Positions 34,243-45,902 are shown, counted from the first letter of the stretch. The stretch is DNA of 64,000 nt from Mycobacterium hubeiense (GCF_002838065.1 NZ_PIZU01000007.1:19044-83043), one strand, 5' to 3'. Numbers and translations are program-made. Notes: a model not told the origin generated them from the sequence alone.

Positions 34243-34315
<73 letters not shown>

Positions 34316-34472
34316 GCGTGTGCGACAATAACAGGCCTTGCGGCACAGGGTGAAATCGCCCGACGGCCGCGCGCGCTGCCGACGCTGCGGTGGCGCGCGC
34401 TATCCATCGTAGCCCTTAGACTATTGCCAATAATCGGTCGATCCAGACCCTGTTTGCGAGGTGGAGTACAGC

Positions 34473-35690
34473 ATGTGGCAGGTCCAATCGGTGACCCGTC
34501 GCCGACATCGACCCTGGTTGACCGCTCTAGCGCTGGTGCCGGCCGTGGTGTTTGGCCTGAGCGGCTGCAGCGGCGATTCCGGCCAGGAGCCGGTCCAGGT
34601 GATCACCGATAAGGGCACCCCGTACCACGACCTGCTGGTGCCGAAGATCATCTCCTCGGTCAAGGACGGCGCCGTCGGCGTCACGGTCGAGGCACCCGTC
34701 ACGGTCAGCGCCGAGGACGGCGTGCTCGACTCCGTCACGATGGTCAACGAAGAAGGCGAACCGGTCTCCGGCGAACTCAGCAAGGACGGGTTGACCTGGT
34801 CGACGACCGAACCGCTGGGCTACAACAAGCGGTACACGCTGACGGCACGGTCGTTGGGCCTCGGCGGTGCCACCAGCCAGCAGATGTCGTTCCAAACGCA
34901 TTCGCCGGAAAACCTGACCATGCCGTATGTGCTGCCCAATGACGGCGAGGTCGTCGGCGTCGGCCAGCCGGTCGCGATCCGCTTCGACGAGAACATCCCC
35001 AACCGCGTGGCGGCCGAGCGAGCCATCACGGTCAAGACCACCCCACACGTCGAGGGCGCGTTCTACTGGCTCAACAACCGCGAAGTCCGTTGGCGCCCAG
35101 CGCGTTACTGGAAGCCGGGAACGACCGTCGAGGTCAACGTCAACACCTACGGCGTAGAACTCGGCGACGGGCTGTTCGGCCAGGACAACGTCACCACGAA
35201 GTTCACCATCGGCGACGAGGTCATCGCGACCGCCGACGACGCCACCAAGACGCTGACCGTGCGTCGCAACGGCGCGGTCATCAAGACGATGCCGATTTCG
35301 ATGGGCAAGAACAAGACGCCCACGAACAACGGCATCTACATCGTCGGCGATCGGTTCCCGCACCTGATCATGGACTCGTCCACCTACGGCGTGCCGGTGA
35401 ACTCACCCGACGGCTACCGCACCGAAGTCGATTGGGCCACCCAGATCTCCTACAGCGGTATCTACGTGCACGCCGCCCCGTGGTCGGTGGGCAGCCAGGG
35501 CTACAGCAACGTCAGCCACGGCTGCATTAACGTCAGCACCAGCAACGGCCGGTGGTTCTTCGACAACACCAAACGCGGCGACATCGTCGAGATCCGCAAC
35601 ACGGTCGGGCCAGTGCTGCCCGGCACGGATGGCCTTGGCGACTGGAACATCCCCTGGGAGCAGTGGAAGGCCGGCAACGCCAGCATCTGA
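34473..35690 (+). CDS. ldtB: L,D-transpeptidase lipoprotein (LdtB/LppS)
   Basis: About 405 aa. An N-terminal lipoprotein signal ([12 protein letters not shown], lipid Cys32) is followed by two Ig-like domains (~residues 40-250; the second includes [22 protein letters not shown]) and a C-terminal YkuD catalytic domain with SHGCINVS, nucleophile Cys351, and an upstream YVHAAPW His. It forms 3-3 cross-links in peptidoglycan and is a carbapenem target class. It is syntenic with Rv2518c. ATG 34473 is chosen over GTG 34461 because GGAG lies 7 nt upstream. A strong hairpin follows the gene. Confidence 0.95.
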   Translation: MWQVQSVTRRRHRPWLTALALVPAVVFGLSGCSGDSGQEPVQVITDKGTPYHDLLVPKIISSVKDGAVGVTVEAPVTVSAEDGVLDSVTMVNEEGEPVSGELSKDGLTWSTTEPLGYNKRYTLTARSLGLGGATSQQMSFQTHSPENLTMPYVLPNDGEVVGVGQPVAIRFDENIPNRVAAERAITVKTTPHVEGAFYWLNNREVRWRPARYWKPGTTVEVNVNTYGVELGDGLFGQDNVTTKFTIGDEVIATADDATKTLTVRRNGAVIKTMPISMGKNKTPTNNGIYIVGDRFPHLIMDSSTYGVPVNSPDGYRTEVDWATQISYSGIYVHAAPWSVGSQGYSNVSHGCINVSTSNGRWFFDNTKRGDIVEIRNTVGPVLPGTDGLGDWNIPWEQWKAGNASI

Positions 35691-35738
35691 CGCGGTGGGC
35701 GCATCCACTTAGTGGCTGCCGGATATCGCCGAAACGAC

Positions 35739-35766
35739 AATGCGGGCCTCATCTGAGGCCCGCATT
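35739..35766 (+). terminator. Hairpin terminator after ldtB
   Basis: A 13-bp perfect stem (AATGCGGGCCTCA / TGAGGCCCGCATT) with a 2-nt formal loop, 48 nt after the ldtB stop and before the convergent tRNA-His. No long U-tract follows. It may serve both strands. Confidence 0.8.
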
Positions 35767-35775
35767 GCCATCTTC

Positions 35776-35851
35776 GGGGTGGCTGACGGGACTCGAACCC
35801 GCGACAGCCAGGATCACAACCTGGTGCTCTACCAACTGAACTACAGCCACC
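35776..35851 (-). tRNA. tRNA-His (anticodon GTG)
   Basis: Minus-strand cloverleaf: acceptor GTGGCTG/CAGCCAC with an extra 5' G (position -1, at 35851) opposite C73, as required for tRNA-His. The anticodon loop is TTGTGAT within the stem CCAGG/CCTGG; the T-arm is GGGTTCGAGTCCC. CCA is not encoded. Confidence 0.96.
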
Positions 35852-35878
35852 ATCGCCGCATGAGCGGCGCCGTCGATA

Positions 35879-36526
35879 CTAGCCGCTCGGGCGCTCGACA
35901 GCCGAATCGATAGTCTGCGAGTCGCCGTTGGAGGCCGCCAACTCGGCCGCAATCGCGGCGATATCGCTGGTCGACGGGCCCGGCGGCGGCACGAACGCGG
36001 TGCGTCGGTAGTACTTCAATTCCCGGATGGATTCGTGGATGTCGGCCAACGCGCGATGCGCCAGCCCCTTCTCGGGCTGTCCGAAGTAGATCCGCGGGTA
36101 CCAGCGTCGGCACAGCTCCTTGATCGAGCTGACGTCGATCATCCGGTAGTGCAGGTAATCGTCGAGAACCGGCATGTCGCGGGCGATGAAACCGCGGTCG
36201 GTGGCAATCGAATTGCCCGCCAGCGGCGCGGTCTTGGCCTGCTTGACGTGGGTGCGGATGTAGTCGAGCACCAGCTGCTCGGCCTCGGCCACATCGACGG
36301 TCGACGCGCGCACCTCATCGATCAGGCCGGAGCGGGTGTGCATCTGCGCCACCACGTCGATCATGTTCGACAGCGCATCCTCGTCGGCGTGAATGACCAC
36401 GTCGATACCCTCACCGAGGATGTTGAGGTCGGCATCGGTGACCAGTACCGCAATCTCGATGAGCCGGTCGGACCGCAGGTCCAGGCCGGTCATCTCACAG
36501 TCGATCCACACCAATTCGTCACGCAC
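35879..36526 (-). CDS. orn: Oligoribonuclease
   Basis: A 215-aa DEDDh 3'-5' exoribonuclease that degrades 2-5-mer RNAs and pGpG. The first motif is [10 protein letters not shown], then [25 protein letters not shown], and the C-terminal [14 protein letters not shown] with the catalytic His and Asp. The GTG at 36526 gives exactly the usual length. TACTGT and GGAG lie just upstream. Essential in several mycobacteria; syntenic with Rv2511. Confidence 0.97.
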   Translation of the reverse strand: MRDELVWIDCEMTGLDLRSDRLIEIAVLVTDADLNILGEGIDVVIHADEDALSNMIDVVAQMHTRSGLIDEVRASTVDVAEAEQLVLDYIRTHVKQAKTAPLAGNSIATDRGFIARDMPVLDDYLHYRMIDVSSIKELCRRWYPRIYFGQPEKGLAHRALADIHESIRELKYYRRTAFVPPPGPSTSDIAAIAAELAASNGDSQTIDSAVERPSG

Positions 36527-36635
36527 AGCGCTCCACAGTATTCGCACGCCCGTCAACTGGCTCCCAGACCCGCCCGGTTGGCAAGTAATGTCAGGACCCG
36601 ATCGTCAGTCGTTCGCGCAAAGGGAGGACCGCGGC

Positions 36636-38228
36636 ATGACCACCGAATCGACAGGCACCCCGGCGCAGCAGATCGCGGCCGGTTATGCCGTCGAAGGCCA
36701 GGCGCTGGAGTTGGGCACCGTCGTCGTCGACGGCACCGCCGACCCGGCCGCCCAGATCCGCATCCCGCTGGCCACCGTCAACCGGCACGGGCTCGTCGCC
36801 GGCGCCACCGGCACCGGCAAGACAAAGTCGCTGCAGGTCATCGCCGAACAGCTGTCGGCCGCCGGGGTGCCCGTGCTGATGGCCGACGTCAAGGGCGACC
36901 TGTCCGGCCTGTCCCGCCCCGGCGAGCAGGGCGACAAGATCGCCGAGCGGGCCAAGGACACCGGCGACCAGTGGACGCCGACGGCATATCCCGTCGAGTT
37001 TCTGTCGCTGGGCACCACTGGAATCGGTGTTCCGGTGCGCGCCACCGTCACCAGTTTCGGGCCGATCCTGCTGTCAAAGGTATTGGGGCTCAACCAGACT
37101 CAGGAGTCCACTCTCGGCCTGATCTTCCACTGGGCAGATCAGAAGGGGCTGCCGCTGGTGGACCTCAAGGATCTGCGGTCGGTTATCCAGTACCTCACCA
37201 GCGACGAGGGCAAGCCCGAGTTGAAGGCGCTGGGCGCGGTGTCGTCGACGACGGCCGGCGTCATCCTGCGTGCGCTGGTGAACCTAGAGGCCGAGGGCGG
37301 CGACACCTTCTTCGGCGAGCCCGAACTCGAACCCGAGGACCTGATGCGCGTCGACGCCCAGGGCCGCGGCATCATCACGCTGCTGGAAGTCGGCCAGCAG
37401 GCCGCCCGGCCGGTGATGTTCTCGACATTTTTGATGTGGGTGCTGGCCGACTTGTTCACCACGCTGCCGGAGGTCGGCGACGTCGACAAGCCGAAGCTGG
37501 TGTTTTTCTTCGACGAGGCCCATCTGCTGTTCACCGACGCGTCGAAGGCGTTCCTCGAGCAGGTGGAGCAGACCGTCAAGCTGATCCGGTCCAAGGGCGT
37601 CGGCGTGTTCTTCTGCACTCAGTTGCCGACCGATGTGCCCAACGAGGTGCTCTCGCAGCTCGGCGCGCGGATCCAGCACGCCCTGCGCGCATTCACTCCG
37701 GACGATCAGAAGGCCCTGTCCAAGACGGTGCGCACCTACCCGAAGACCGATGTCTACGACCTGGAGAAGGCGCTGACGTCACTGGGCATCGGTGAAGCGA
37801 TCGTCACCGTGCTCTCGGAGAGGGGTGCGCCGACGCCGGTCGCGTGGACGCGGATGCGGGCCCCACGCTCGCTGATGGACACCATCGGGCCCGACGCCAT
37901 CACCGCCGCAGCGAAGGCCAGCCCGCTGCAGGCCGAGTACGGCCAGACCATCGACGGCGACTCGGCTTTCGAACGGCTGGCCGCGAAACTGGCACCGCCG
38001 CCCGGCGCAGGCGAATTCGCCGGCGCCGAGGCCGAAGTCGAGGTGCCCGTGCCCGCGGGGGGTGAGGTGCCGCCGATGCCCGCGCCGGCGCAGCCCGAAG
38101 AGCCCGGCTTCTTCGAGAAGATGGCAAGCAGCCCGGCGTTCAAGAGCGCCATGCGATCGGCGGGCACCGTCATCGGCCGCGAGATCACCCGCAGTATCTT
38201 CGGCACCGGCCGTCGACGCCGCCGTTAG
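36636..38228 (+). CDS. HerA-like/DUF853 ATPase (Rv2510c homologue)
   Basis: A 530-aa FtsK/HerA-superfamily ATPase of the DUF853 type: Walker A GATGTGKT at residues 56-63, Walker B FFFDEAHLLF, sensor-like FFCTQLPTDVPNEVLSQLGARIQHALRAFT and the arginine-containing C-terminal domain. The end carries an acidic Pro/Ala linker and a basic tail (GRRRRR). DUF853 proteins form hexameric motors; their role in vivo is not settled. AGGGAGG precedes ATG 36636. It converges on cmrA with 17 nt between stops. Confidence 0.92.
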   Translation: MTTESTGTPAQQIAAGYAVEGQALELGTVVVDGTADPAAQIRIPLATVNRHGLVAGATGTGKTKSLQVIAEQLSAAGVPVLMADVKGDLSGLSRPGEQGDKIAERAKDTGDQWTPTAYPVEFLSLGTTGIGVPVRATVTSFGPILLSKVLGLNQTQESTLGLIFHWADQKGLPLVDLKDLRSVIQYLTSDEGKPELKALGAVSSTTAGVILRALVNLEAEGGDTFFGEPELEPEDLMRVDAQGRGIITLLEVGQQAARPVMFSTFLMWVLADLFTTLPEVGDVDKPKLVFFFDEAHLLFTDASKAFLEQVEQTVKLIRSKGVGVFFCTQLPTDVPNEVLSQLGARIQHALRAFTPDDQKALSKTVRTYPKTDVYDLEKALTSLGIGEAIVTVLSERGAPTPVAWTRMRAPRSLMDTIGPDAITAAAKASPLQAEYGQTIDGDSAFERLAAKLAPPPGAGEFAGAEAEVEVPVPAGGEVPPMPAPAQPEEPGFFEKMASSPAFKSAMRSAGTVIGREITRSIFGTGRRRRR

Positions 38229-38245
38229 TCGCAGCGTAAGCGCGC

Positions 38246-39052
38246 TCAGTCGCCGCCCAGCTTCTTGTAGACGGCGCCGACGATCGGCGCAACGATGGCC
38301 CGCGGCGAATATCCACTGGCCACCGACATCGCCTTCGAGGTCACGCCTGGGACGACACGCATCTTGTTGCGCTCCAACCCATCCAGCGACAACTTCGCGG
38401 TGTGCTGAGTCGAAATCCACAGGAAGTCGGGGATCAACCGCTCGACGAGCGACTGCTCGTGTTCGTCGGGCAGCGCTTCACGCACCGGACCGGGCGCCAG
38501 CAGCGTGACATGCACACCGGCGCTTTTCAGTTCGCCGCGCAGCGATTCGCTGAACGTGTTGACGAACGCCTTGCTCGCCGCATAGGTGGCGTTGTTGGGG
38601 ATCGGCGAATTGCCTGCCGCGGAGCCGGAAATCAGAATGCCGCCGGCGCCGCGCTCGACCATGCCGGGCAGCACGGCCAGCACAAGGTCATGCACGCCAA
38701 GGACATTCAGCTGTACCTGCGCCTTCTCCTCGGCCGGGTCCAGTTTCGACACTGGACCGAACGTCGCGGTGCCGGCGTTGGCGCACAGGATCGAGATGTC
38801 CCGTGCGGCCAGCTCGTCGGCGAACTTCGTGCGCTCGGTGGGGTCGGACAGGTCCACCGGGCGCACCTCGACGGTCACGCCATAGCGTTCGGTCAGCCGG
38901 TCCGCCAACGCATTGAGCACATCCTCGCGTCGCGCCGTGACGATCAAATGGTGTCCCCGCGCGGCGAGTTCCGTCGCCAACGCTTCGCCGATGTTTTGCG
39001 AGGCGCCGGTGACGACGGCGCGGGCATCGGGATGAGGAGCGGGTACTGGCAT
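38246..39052 (-). CDS. cmrA: Short-chain dehydrogenase, mycolic-acid reductase CmrA-type
   Basis: A 268-aa SDR: cofactor motif TGASQNIG (15-22), NAG (92-94), Ser144 in ISGSAAG and the catalytic Y157-x3-K161 (YAASK). By synteny and length it corresponds to Rv2509, shown in mycobacteria to carry out the final keto-reduction of mycolic acids (CmrA). The C-terminus (YKKLGGD) is basic. Divergent from the MFS gene at 39078. Confidence 0.9.
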   Translation of the reverse strand: MPVPAPHPDARAVVTGASQNIGEALATELAARGHHLIVTARREDVLNALADRLTERYGVTVEVRPVDLSDPTERTKFADELAARDISILCANAGTATFGPVSKLDPAEEKAQVQLNVLGVHDLVLAVLPGMVERGAGGILISGSAAGNSPIPNNATYAASKAFVNTFSESLRGELKSAGVHVTLLAPGPVREALPDEHEQSLVERLIPDFLWISTQHTAKLSLDGLERNKMRVVPGVTSKAMSVASGYSPRAIVAPIVGAVYKKLGGD

Positions 39053-39077
39053 GCGCGGGACTATATCGTGGGCGACG

Positions 39078-40403
39078 ATGAGCGAGCGCTCCCGTGTGGA
39101 TCAGCCGCCCGTGCCGAGCGCCGGTCGGTCTCAGGTGCTCGCGTGGGCGCTGTGGGACTGCGGCGCGACGGGGCTGAACGCGATCGTCGTAACATTTGTC
39201 TTCTCGGTGTATCTCACCGGCGCGGTGGGCGGCGACCTGCCCGGGGACACCTCACCGTCGAGCCTGCTCGGGCGGGCGCTGGCCATTGCCGGCCTCACGG
39301 TGGCCCTGCTGGCCCCGGCGATCGGGATCTGGGTCGACGCACCGGGCCGTCGGCGCCGCGTGCTGGCCGCCCTGACCGCGCTGGCAGTCGTGCTGACCTC
39401 GGCCATGAGCCTGGTCCGCGACGACTACCACTACCTGTGGTTGGGGCTGGTGCTGCTGGCGGCCGCAGCGACGTGCAACGACCTGGCGACCGTGCCCTAC
39501 AACGCGATGCTGCGACAGCTGTCCACCCCGCTGACCTCCGGCCGGGTGTCCGGATTCGGTTTGGCCATGGGCTATCTCGGCAGCGTCGTGCTGCTGCTGG
39601 TGGCCTACCTCGGGTTCATCGGCGGCGACGGCGACACCAGAGGATTTCTGGGCCTGCCGGTCGAGGGCGGCCAGAACGTCCGCGGCGTGATGCTGCTGAC
39701 CGCAGCGTGGTTCGCGCTTTTCGCGCTGCCCCTGATATTCGGCGCGCCCGACGGACTGCCCGAGCTCCAAGGGGAGAAGGTCGGCTTCTTCGGCGCCTAC
39801 CGCAAGCTGTGGTCGGAAATATCCGGCGAGTGGAAACGCGACCACAACATCGTCTACTACCTGTTCGCGAGCGCGGTGTTCCGCGACGGGCTCGCGGGCG
39901 TCTTCACCTTCGGCGCCGTCCTCGGCGTCAACGTGTACGGCGTCTCCGATGCCGATGTGTTGCTGTTCGGGGTGAGCGCCTGCGTGGTCGCCGCGGCCGG
40001 CGCGGTCGTCGGCGGGCTGTTCGACGATCGGCTCGGGTCCAAACCGGTGATCGTCGGCGCGCTCACCTTGATGATCACGGTCGGCCTGACGCTGCTGAGC
40101 CTGTCTGGGCCGGTCGCGTTCTGGGTGTGCGGGCTGCTGCTCTGTCTGTTCATCGGTCCGACCCTGGCGTCGGGCCGCACGCTGATGATGCGAATGTCGA
40201 TGGACGGCAAGGAAGGTGTGGCCTTCGGGTTGTACGCCACCACCGGCCGGGCGGTGTCCTTCCTCGCGCCGTGGCTGTTCTTCACGTTCATCGACGTGTT
40301 CGACACGGACCGGGCCGGCATCGGCGGACTGTGCGTGGTGCTGTCGATCGGGCTGGTGGCGATGCTGGCGGTGAAGACGCCGGGCCGAATGTCTATCGGC
40401 TGA
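39078..40403 (+). CDS. MFS transporter, Atg22/UMF1-like (Rv2508c homologue)
   Basis: A 441-aa, 12-helix protein. The N-terminus RSQVLAWALWDCGATGLNAIVVTFVFSVYLTGAVGGD resembles the Atg22-like (UMF1) branch of the MFS, and the mid-protein loop GEKVGFFGAYRKLWSEISGEWKRDHNIVYYL is typical. ATG 39078 is selected; a TATCGT 8 nt upstream could give a leaderless or near-leaderless mRNA, and the extended reading to 39051 would overlap cmrA. Substrate unknown, perhaps amino acids. It ends 6 nt before the convergent MmpS-like gene. Confidence 0.9.
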   Translation: MSERSRVDQPPVPSAGRSQVLAWALWDCGATGLNAIVVTFVFSVYLTGAVGGDLPGDTSPSSLLGRALAIAGLTVALLAPAIGIWVDAPGRRRRVLAALTALAVVLTSAMSLVRDDYHYLWLGLVLLAAAATCNDLATVPYNAMLRQLSTPLTSGRVSGFGLAMGYLGSVVLLLVAYLGFIGGDGDTRGFLGLPVEGGQNVRGVMLLTAAWFALFALPLIFGAPDGLPELQGEKVGFFGAYRKLWSEISGEWKRDHNIVYYLFASAVFRDGLAGVFTFGAVLGVNVYGVSDADVLLFGVSACVVAAAGAVVGGLFDDRLGSKPVIVGALTLMITVGLTLLSLSGPVAFWVCGLLLCLFIGPTLASGRTLMMRMSMDGKEGVAFGLYATTGRAVSFLAPWLFFTFIDVFDTDRAGIGGLCVVLSIGLVAMLAVKTPGRMSIG

Positions 40404-40409
40404 GCCTCG

Positions 40410-41156
40410 CTAGCCTCGGGCCACGCAGATGGTCAGGCCCGATCCGGTGCGCTGCTGGATCTGGACGCCGTTGACGGTGACCGTGCAGCTGACCTCGCGG
40501 CCCACGTTGATGATGCTGACGCTGGCCGAATCCTGCGCCGGCTGCGTCAGCTCGACTTCCTTGCTCCACGGCAGCATCACGTTGAACTCGGTCTGCAGCA
40601 CCCCGCCACTGTCCACGTAGGTGATGTTGATCGCCCGGCCCTCTCCGGTGACCTCGTAGACCACCGTTTCGGTCGCGCCACCAGCGGTGGTGTCCGGTCC
40701 GGTCGTCGGCGGCACGACCGGTGTGGGCCTGCGCGTCGTCGTGGGAGATGTCGGAGTGGGAGGCGTCGTCCGGGGGGTGGTGAACGTCGGCTCCTGGATG
40801 GGCGGCGCAACGACCGTTTCCTGGCGGGAGCTGTTGGCGATGACCAGCGCGATCACCAACCCGACCACGACCAGCACGGCCGCGCCCGCGACCAGCCACA
40901 GCCAGCGCGGCGATTTCGGCCCTTCGGGCGGTTGCTGCGGTCCCGCGCCGGGCGGGTACTGATAGTGCCCCGTCGCGTACGGGTCGTAGCCGTACGGCGC
41001 GTAGGCGGGGAGTTGTTCGGTCGGCTTCGGCGCCGATGGTGCCTGGTAAGTGGGGCCGTAGGCCTGGCCTGCGTACGCCGGGTCCGTGTATCCCGGGTAG
41101 TCAGGCCCCTGCGGTCGGGTCGGTTCGGGCCCGTCGCGCCGCGGTGAATCGGTCAT
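40410..41156 (-). CDS. Proline-rich membrane protein with MmpS-like domain (Rv2507 homologue)
   Basis: About 248 aa: a cytoplasmic Pro/Tyr/Gly-rich N-terminus (QAYGPTYQAPSAPKP, PPGAGPQQPPEGPK), one TM helix (WLWLVAGAAVLVVVGLVIALVIA), a Thr/Pro-rich spacer and a C-terminal MmpS-like beta domain (VVYEVTGEGRAINITYVDSGG ... CTVTVNGVQIQ). ATG 41156 has GAGG at good spacing; GTG 41162 is the alternative. MmpS proteins assist MmpL lipid transporters, but no mmpL is here. Function unknown. Confidence 0.88.
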   Translation of the reverse strand: MTDSPRRDGPEPTRPQGPDYPGYTDPAYAGQAYGPTYQAPSAPKPTEQLPAYAPYGYDPYATGHYQYPPGAGPQQPPEGPKSPRWLWLVAGAAVLVVVGLVIALVIANSSRQETVVAPPIQEPTFTTPRTTPPTPTSPTTTRRPTPVVPPTTGPDTTAGGATETVVYEVTGEGRAINITYVDSGGVLQTEFNVMLPWSKEVELTQPAQDSASVSIINVGREVSCTVTVNGVQIQQRTGSGLTICVARG

Positions 41157-41246
41157 GCCCACCTCATGGCTGCAGGGTACCTGTGCAAGTGCTCAGTATG
41201 CCGCCCCGATTGCGCAGAGGGCATCGGGCCTGGCCAGAATTGAGTC

Positions 41247-43124
41247 GTGGCATCGTTCGTACGCACCAACTACGGCGCCTCCCTGTCTCCGGATGCCACG
41301 GCGTTCGCCCATCTCGTCGACGACGGTGGTTACCCCCGCGCGGTCCAGCGCTTCCTGCGCGGCTGGCGGGCGAGCTCGTCGCGCGATGTCGAGCTGCCGG
41401 TCGAAGGACCCGTCAACCGCGTGATCCATTCCGCCGACGGCCACTGGCTGGCATGCGAAGTCGCACCCGAAGGCGGTACACGAAGCCAGATCTGGGTGGT
41501 CACAACCGATCCCGACGACCGCGATGCACATCGCATCGACCGGTGGTCATCTCCGTTGGGTGAGGGCACCGCCGAGCTGATCGGTTGGGACGGAACGCAA
41601 GTCGCGGCGATCCTGACCGGCGAGGATGGTGTGGGCAGCTCGTGTCTGATCAACCCGGCCGACGGCAGCACGGTGCTGCTCGACCGTCGCTCGGGCGGTC
41701 GGCTCGTCGACTCCTGGGCGGGCGCCTCACTGGTGCGGGTGGGCCCGCGCGGCTATCGCGATCTGATCATGCTGCGTGGACTCACCGAAATCGCTTTGCT
41801 GCCTTACGATCCTGGTTCGACCACCGACGCGGGCACGATCCTCGACGACCACAGCCCGCGAAGGCTGCGGTCCGGTTTGGACGGCGAAACCATGACCTTG
41901 TACCAGCCGCACAAGGTCTACGGATTAAACAGCACAGAGGGATTCGTGCGCGCGCTGATTCGCAGCGACAACGGCGCCGCACACGCCCGCTTGCTGGAGG
42001 TGACGACCACCGCGGACGGCGTGTCCTACCATGTGGTCGCCGAGCGGCCAGGCTACGACTTGGACGAGTTCGTCGTCAGCGACGACCTGTCGACCGTGGC
42101 ATTGTTGTGGAACATTCACGGCTGCAGCGAATTACAGATTCTCTCCTATGCGGACAACACACTGTCCGAGCCGATCCCGCTGCCCGGGTTGGTGGCCACC
42201 GAGTTGAGCATCAGCGCGGGCGGTTCGATGGTGGCGATGACCGTCGAGAGTCCGAACCTGCCGCCCACCGTCGAGCTGGTGGACCCGCGCACCAGGGAAT
42301 GGGAGCGCATCGACCGCGAGCCCAGCCGAGGGCCGCTGACCGCGGACCCGACACTCGAATTCGTCACGGCGCGAGATGGTCTGGAGATGAGTGGGTGGCT
42401 GTATCGGCCGCCGGCTCCGGTGCGGCCGATCGGGGCGATGATCTTTTTGCACGGCGGGCCGGAAGGACAATCCCGGCCGGGCTACAACGAGTTCTTCCCG
42501 CCGCTGCTGGAGGCCGGCATCACGGTGTTCGCCCCGAATGTGCGGGGGTCCGGCGGTTTCGGACGCGCGTTCATGCACGCCGACGACAAGGAACTGCGGT
42601 TCGCGGCCATCGACGACGTCGCCGCGTGTGTCGAGTTCCTGATCGAGCGCGAGGAGGTCCCGACCGATCGCATCGCCTGCAGCGGATGGTCCTACGGCGG
42701 TTACCTCACCCAGGCGGCGTTGACATTTCACCCAGACCTGTTCGCGGCGGGCATCAGCATCTGCGGGATGAGCGACTTGAACACCTGGTACCGCACCACC
42801 GAGCCGTGGATCGCGGCCGCGGCCTACCCAAAATACGGTCACCCGATTGCCGACCGGGAGCTGTTGGAACGGTTGTCGCCATTGCTGAGAGCGCACGCGC
42901 TGACCGCACCGATGTTGCTCGTCCACGGCGCCAACGACACCAACGTCCCGCCCAGTGAATCCCAACAAATGTTCGAGGCGCTGCGCTCGCTGGGCCACAA
43001 CGTCGAATTGTTGATTTTCGACGACGACGGACACGAAATCGTCAAACGCGAGAACCGTGCGACGCTGGTCAGCGCCATGACGCGTTGGCTGACCGCGGCA
43101 TTCGCGCCGAGTCCGATCGGCTGA
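41247..43124 (+). CDS. S9 family prolyl oligopeptidase/acylaminoacyl peptidase-like hydrolase
   Basis: A 625-aa protein with an N-terminal beta-propeller (~residues 1-370) and a C-terminal alpha/beta-hydrolase. The oxyanion segment is FLHGGPEGQSRPGY, the nucleophile elbow GWSYGGY (Ser482), and the Asp and His are in GANDTNVP and DDDGHEIV. A cytoplasmic peptidase acting on short peptides or acyl-peptides. The GTG at 41247 follows an AT-containing CAGAAT at leaderless spacing. Not obviously linked to its neighbours. Confidence 0.92.
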   Translation: MASFVRTNYGASLSPDATAFAHLVDDGGYPRAVQRFLRGWRASSSRDVELPVEGPVNRVIHSADGHWLACEVAPEGGTRSQIWVVTTDPDDRDAHRIDRWSSPLGEGTAELIGWDGTQVAAILTGEDGVGSSCLINPADGSTVLLDRRSGGRLVDSWAGASLVRVGPRGYRDLIMLRGLTEIALLPYDPGSTTDAGTILDDHSPRRLRSGLDGETMTLYQPHKVYGLNSTEGFVRALIRSDNGAAHARLLEVTTTADGVSYHVVAERPGYDLDEFVVSDDLSTVALLWNIHGCSELQILSYADNTLSEPIPLPGLVATELSISAGGSMVAMTVESPNLPPTVELVDPRTREWERIDREPSRGPLTADPTLEFVTARDGLEMSGWLYRPPAPVRPIGAMIFLHGGPEGQSRPGYNEFFPPLLEAGITVFAPNVRGSGGFGRAFMHADDKELRFAAIDDVAACVEFLIEREEVPTDRIACSGWSYGGYLTQAALTFHPDLFAAGISICGMSDLNTWYRTTEPWIAAAAYPKYGHPIADRELLERLSPLLRAHALTAPMLLVHGANDTNVPPSESQQMFEALRSLGHNVELLIFDDDGHEIVKRENRATLVSAMTRWLTAAFAPSPIG

Positions 43125-43218
43125 GCTCATTGCGCGACTCACCATGTTTATTGGAATTGTCCTGCGGGTAAACCGTGCTGCGCGCTAGGTTTGGCGCGAA
43201 CACGGATGGAGGCGGGGC

Positions 43219-43428
43219 ATGCGAGGTGGCGGAATCATCGGCGTCATTGTGTTCGTCTGGTTGCTGATCGGGGTCGTCGCGGCCTATCAGCGCGATTACT
43301 TCTCCACCAGTGAAACCAATTGCGCCACAGCGGGCAGCATTGCGCTGACAGTGCTCGTGGGGCCGTTGAATTACGCGGGAGTCAACCCGAAGGTCACGGA
43401 TTGCAATCTTCCCGAGCCCAGCCAGTAG
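43219..43428 (+). CDS. Small membrane protein, 69 aa
   Basis: One N-terminal TM helix (IIGVIVFVWLLIGVVAAYQ) followed by a soluble part with two cysteines (TNCATAGSIALTVLVGPLNYAGVNPKVTDC) that could form a disulfide outside the cell. Strong GGAGG before ATG 43219. I recall similar small proteins in other mycobacteria. It is 63 nt upstream of the next small membrane gene and probably shares its transcript. Function unknown. Confidence 0.8.
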   Translation: MRGGGIIGVIVFVWLLIGVVAAYQRDYFSTSETNCATAGSIALTVLVGPLNYAGVNPKVTDCNLPEPSQ

Positions 43429-43491
43429 CCCACTGGCACTGACCAATTCACGAAAGTTCACCTACGCCATTACGAAGAAAGTGGAGTAACC

Positions 43492-43647
43492 ATGATTGTC
43501 ATCGGAGCCATCTTGCTGGTCCTCGGGCTGGTGTTCGGCATTTCGATTTTGACCTACATCGGTGTTGTGCTCTTGGTCATCGGTGCCGTGTTCTGGCTGT
43601 TGGGTATGGCAGGACGACCCGTCGGCGGCCGGCGTTACTGGTATTAA
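43492..43647 (+). CDS. Small hydrophobic protein, DUF6131-like, 51 aa
   Basis: A frame of 51 codons begins MIVIGAILLVLGLVFGISIL, has a second hydrophobic stretch (IGVVLLVIGAVFWLLG) and ends RPVGGRRYWY: two TM helices joined by a short turn and a basic cytoplasmic tail. GTGGAG lies about 5 nt before the ATG. The sequence looks like DUF6131, a family of tiny actinobacterial membrane proteins. The last 4 nt overlap the stop of the convergent bkaR gene. Confidence 0.8.
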   Translation: MIVIGAILLVLGLVFGISILTYIGVVLLVIGAVFWLLGMAGRPVGGRRYWY

Positions 43648-44252
43648 CGGCGGGCGCTGCCGTCACCGGTTGACCTCAGTGCTGCGACGGTCATCGCGCG
43701 CAGCACCGCGCGTGAATTGGCGGAACCCGGCTTGACGCTGTGTGGCGTGGAATTCAGCAATCCGAAGGCGGCATGGGCCATCAGTCGCGCATCGGCCTCA
43801 CCGAGCGTGGGCTGCAATTGCCGCAGTACGTCGACCCAGATCTCCACGTACTGACGCTGCGCCTTTCGGACTTGGCGCTTGGCGTTCGGAGGTAGGTGCC
43901 CGAGGTCGCGGTCTTGGATGCGGATCAAGTCCGGCTCGCCCAATGCGAAGTCAAGGTGAAAGTCGATCAATCCATCCAGCGCAGACGCGGGATCGTGCGC
44001 CCGCGCCACCACCTCGGTCGCACCGGCCAGCAGCCGGGTGCTGATGCCGACCAACAGTTCGACGAGCAGCGCTTCTTTGTTCGGAAAGTGCCGGTAGATC
44101 GCTGGTCCACTGACTCCTGCGGCCGCTCCGATGTCCTCCAGCCGCACGGCGAGATAGCCACGTTCGGCGACCAGGCGTTCCGCTGCGGCGATGAGTTGGC
44201 TGCGCCGATCCGATTTCGCCCTGCTGCGGCGCGTCGGCGTCGGACTGGACAT
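43644..44252 (-). CDS. bkaR: TetR repressor of branched-chain keto-acid operon (BkaR, Rv2506 homologue)
   Basis: About 202 aa with a TetR helix-turn-helix (YLAVRLEDIGAAAGVSGPAIYRHFPNKEALL) and a helical ligand domain. ATG 44252 has GGGAG 7 nt upstream; ATG 44276 is the alternative. It is divergent from accD1 and syntenic with Rv2506, described as BkaR, the repressor of the branched-chain keto-acid operon. Two copies of GTTA-N8-TAAC in the intergenic region are the likely binding sites. The ligand is probably an acyl-CoA of the pathway (inference). Confidence 0.92.
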   Translation of the reverse strand: MSSPTPTRRSRAKSDRRSQLIAAAERLVAERGYLAVRLEDIGAAAGVSGPAIYRHFPNKEALLVELLVGISTRLLAGATEVVARAHDPASALDGLIDFHLDFALGEPDLIRIQDRDLGHLPPNAKRQVRKAQRQYVEIWVDVLRQLQPTLGEADARLMAHAAFGLLNSTPHSVKPGSANSRAVLRAMTVAALRSTGDGSARR

Positions 44253-44280
44253 GCACGGCTCCCGGCCAGTAGACATCTCG

Positions 44281-45898
<1,618 letters not shown>

Positions 45899-45902
45899 TG
45901 AG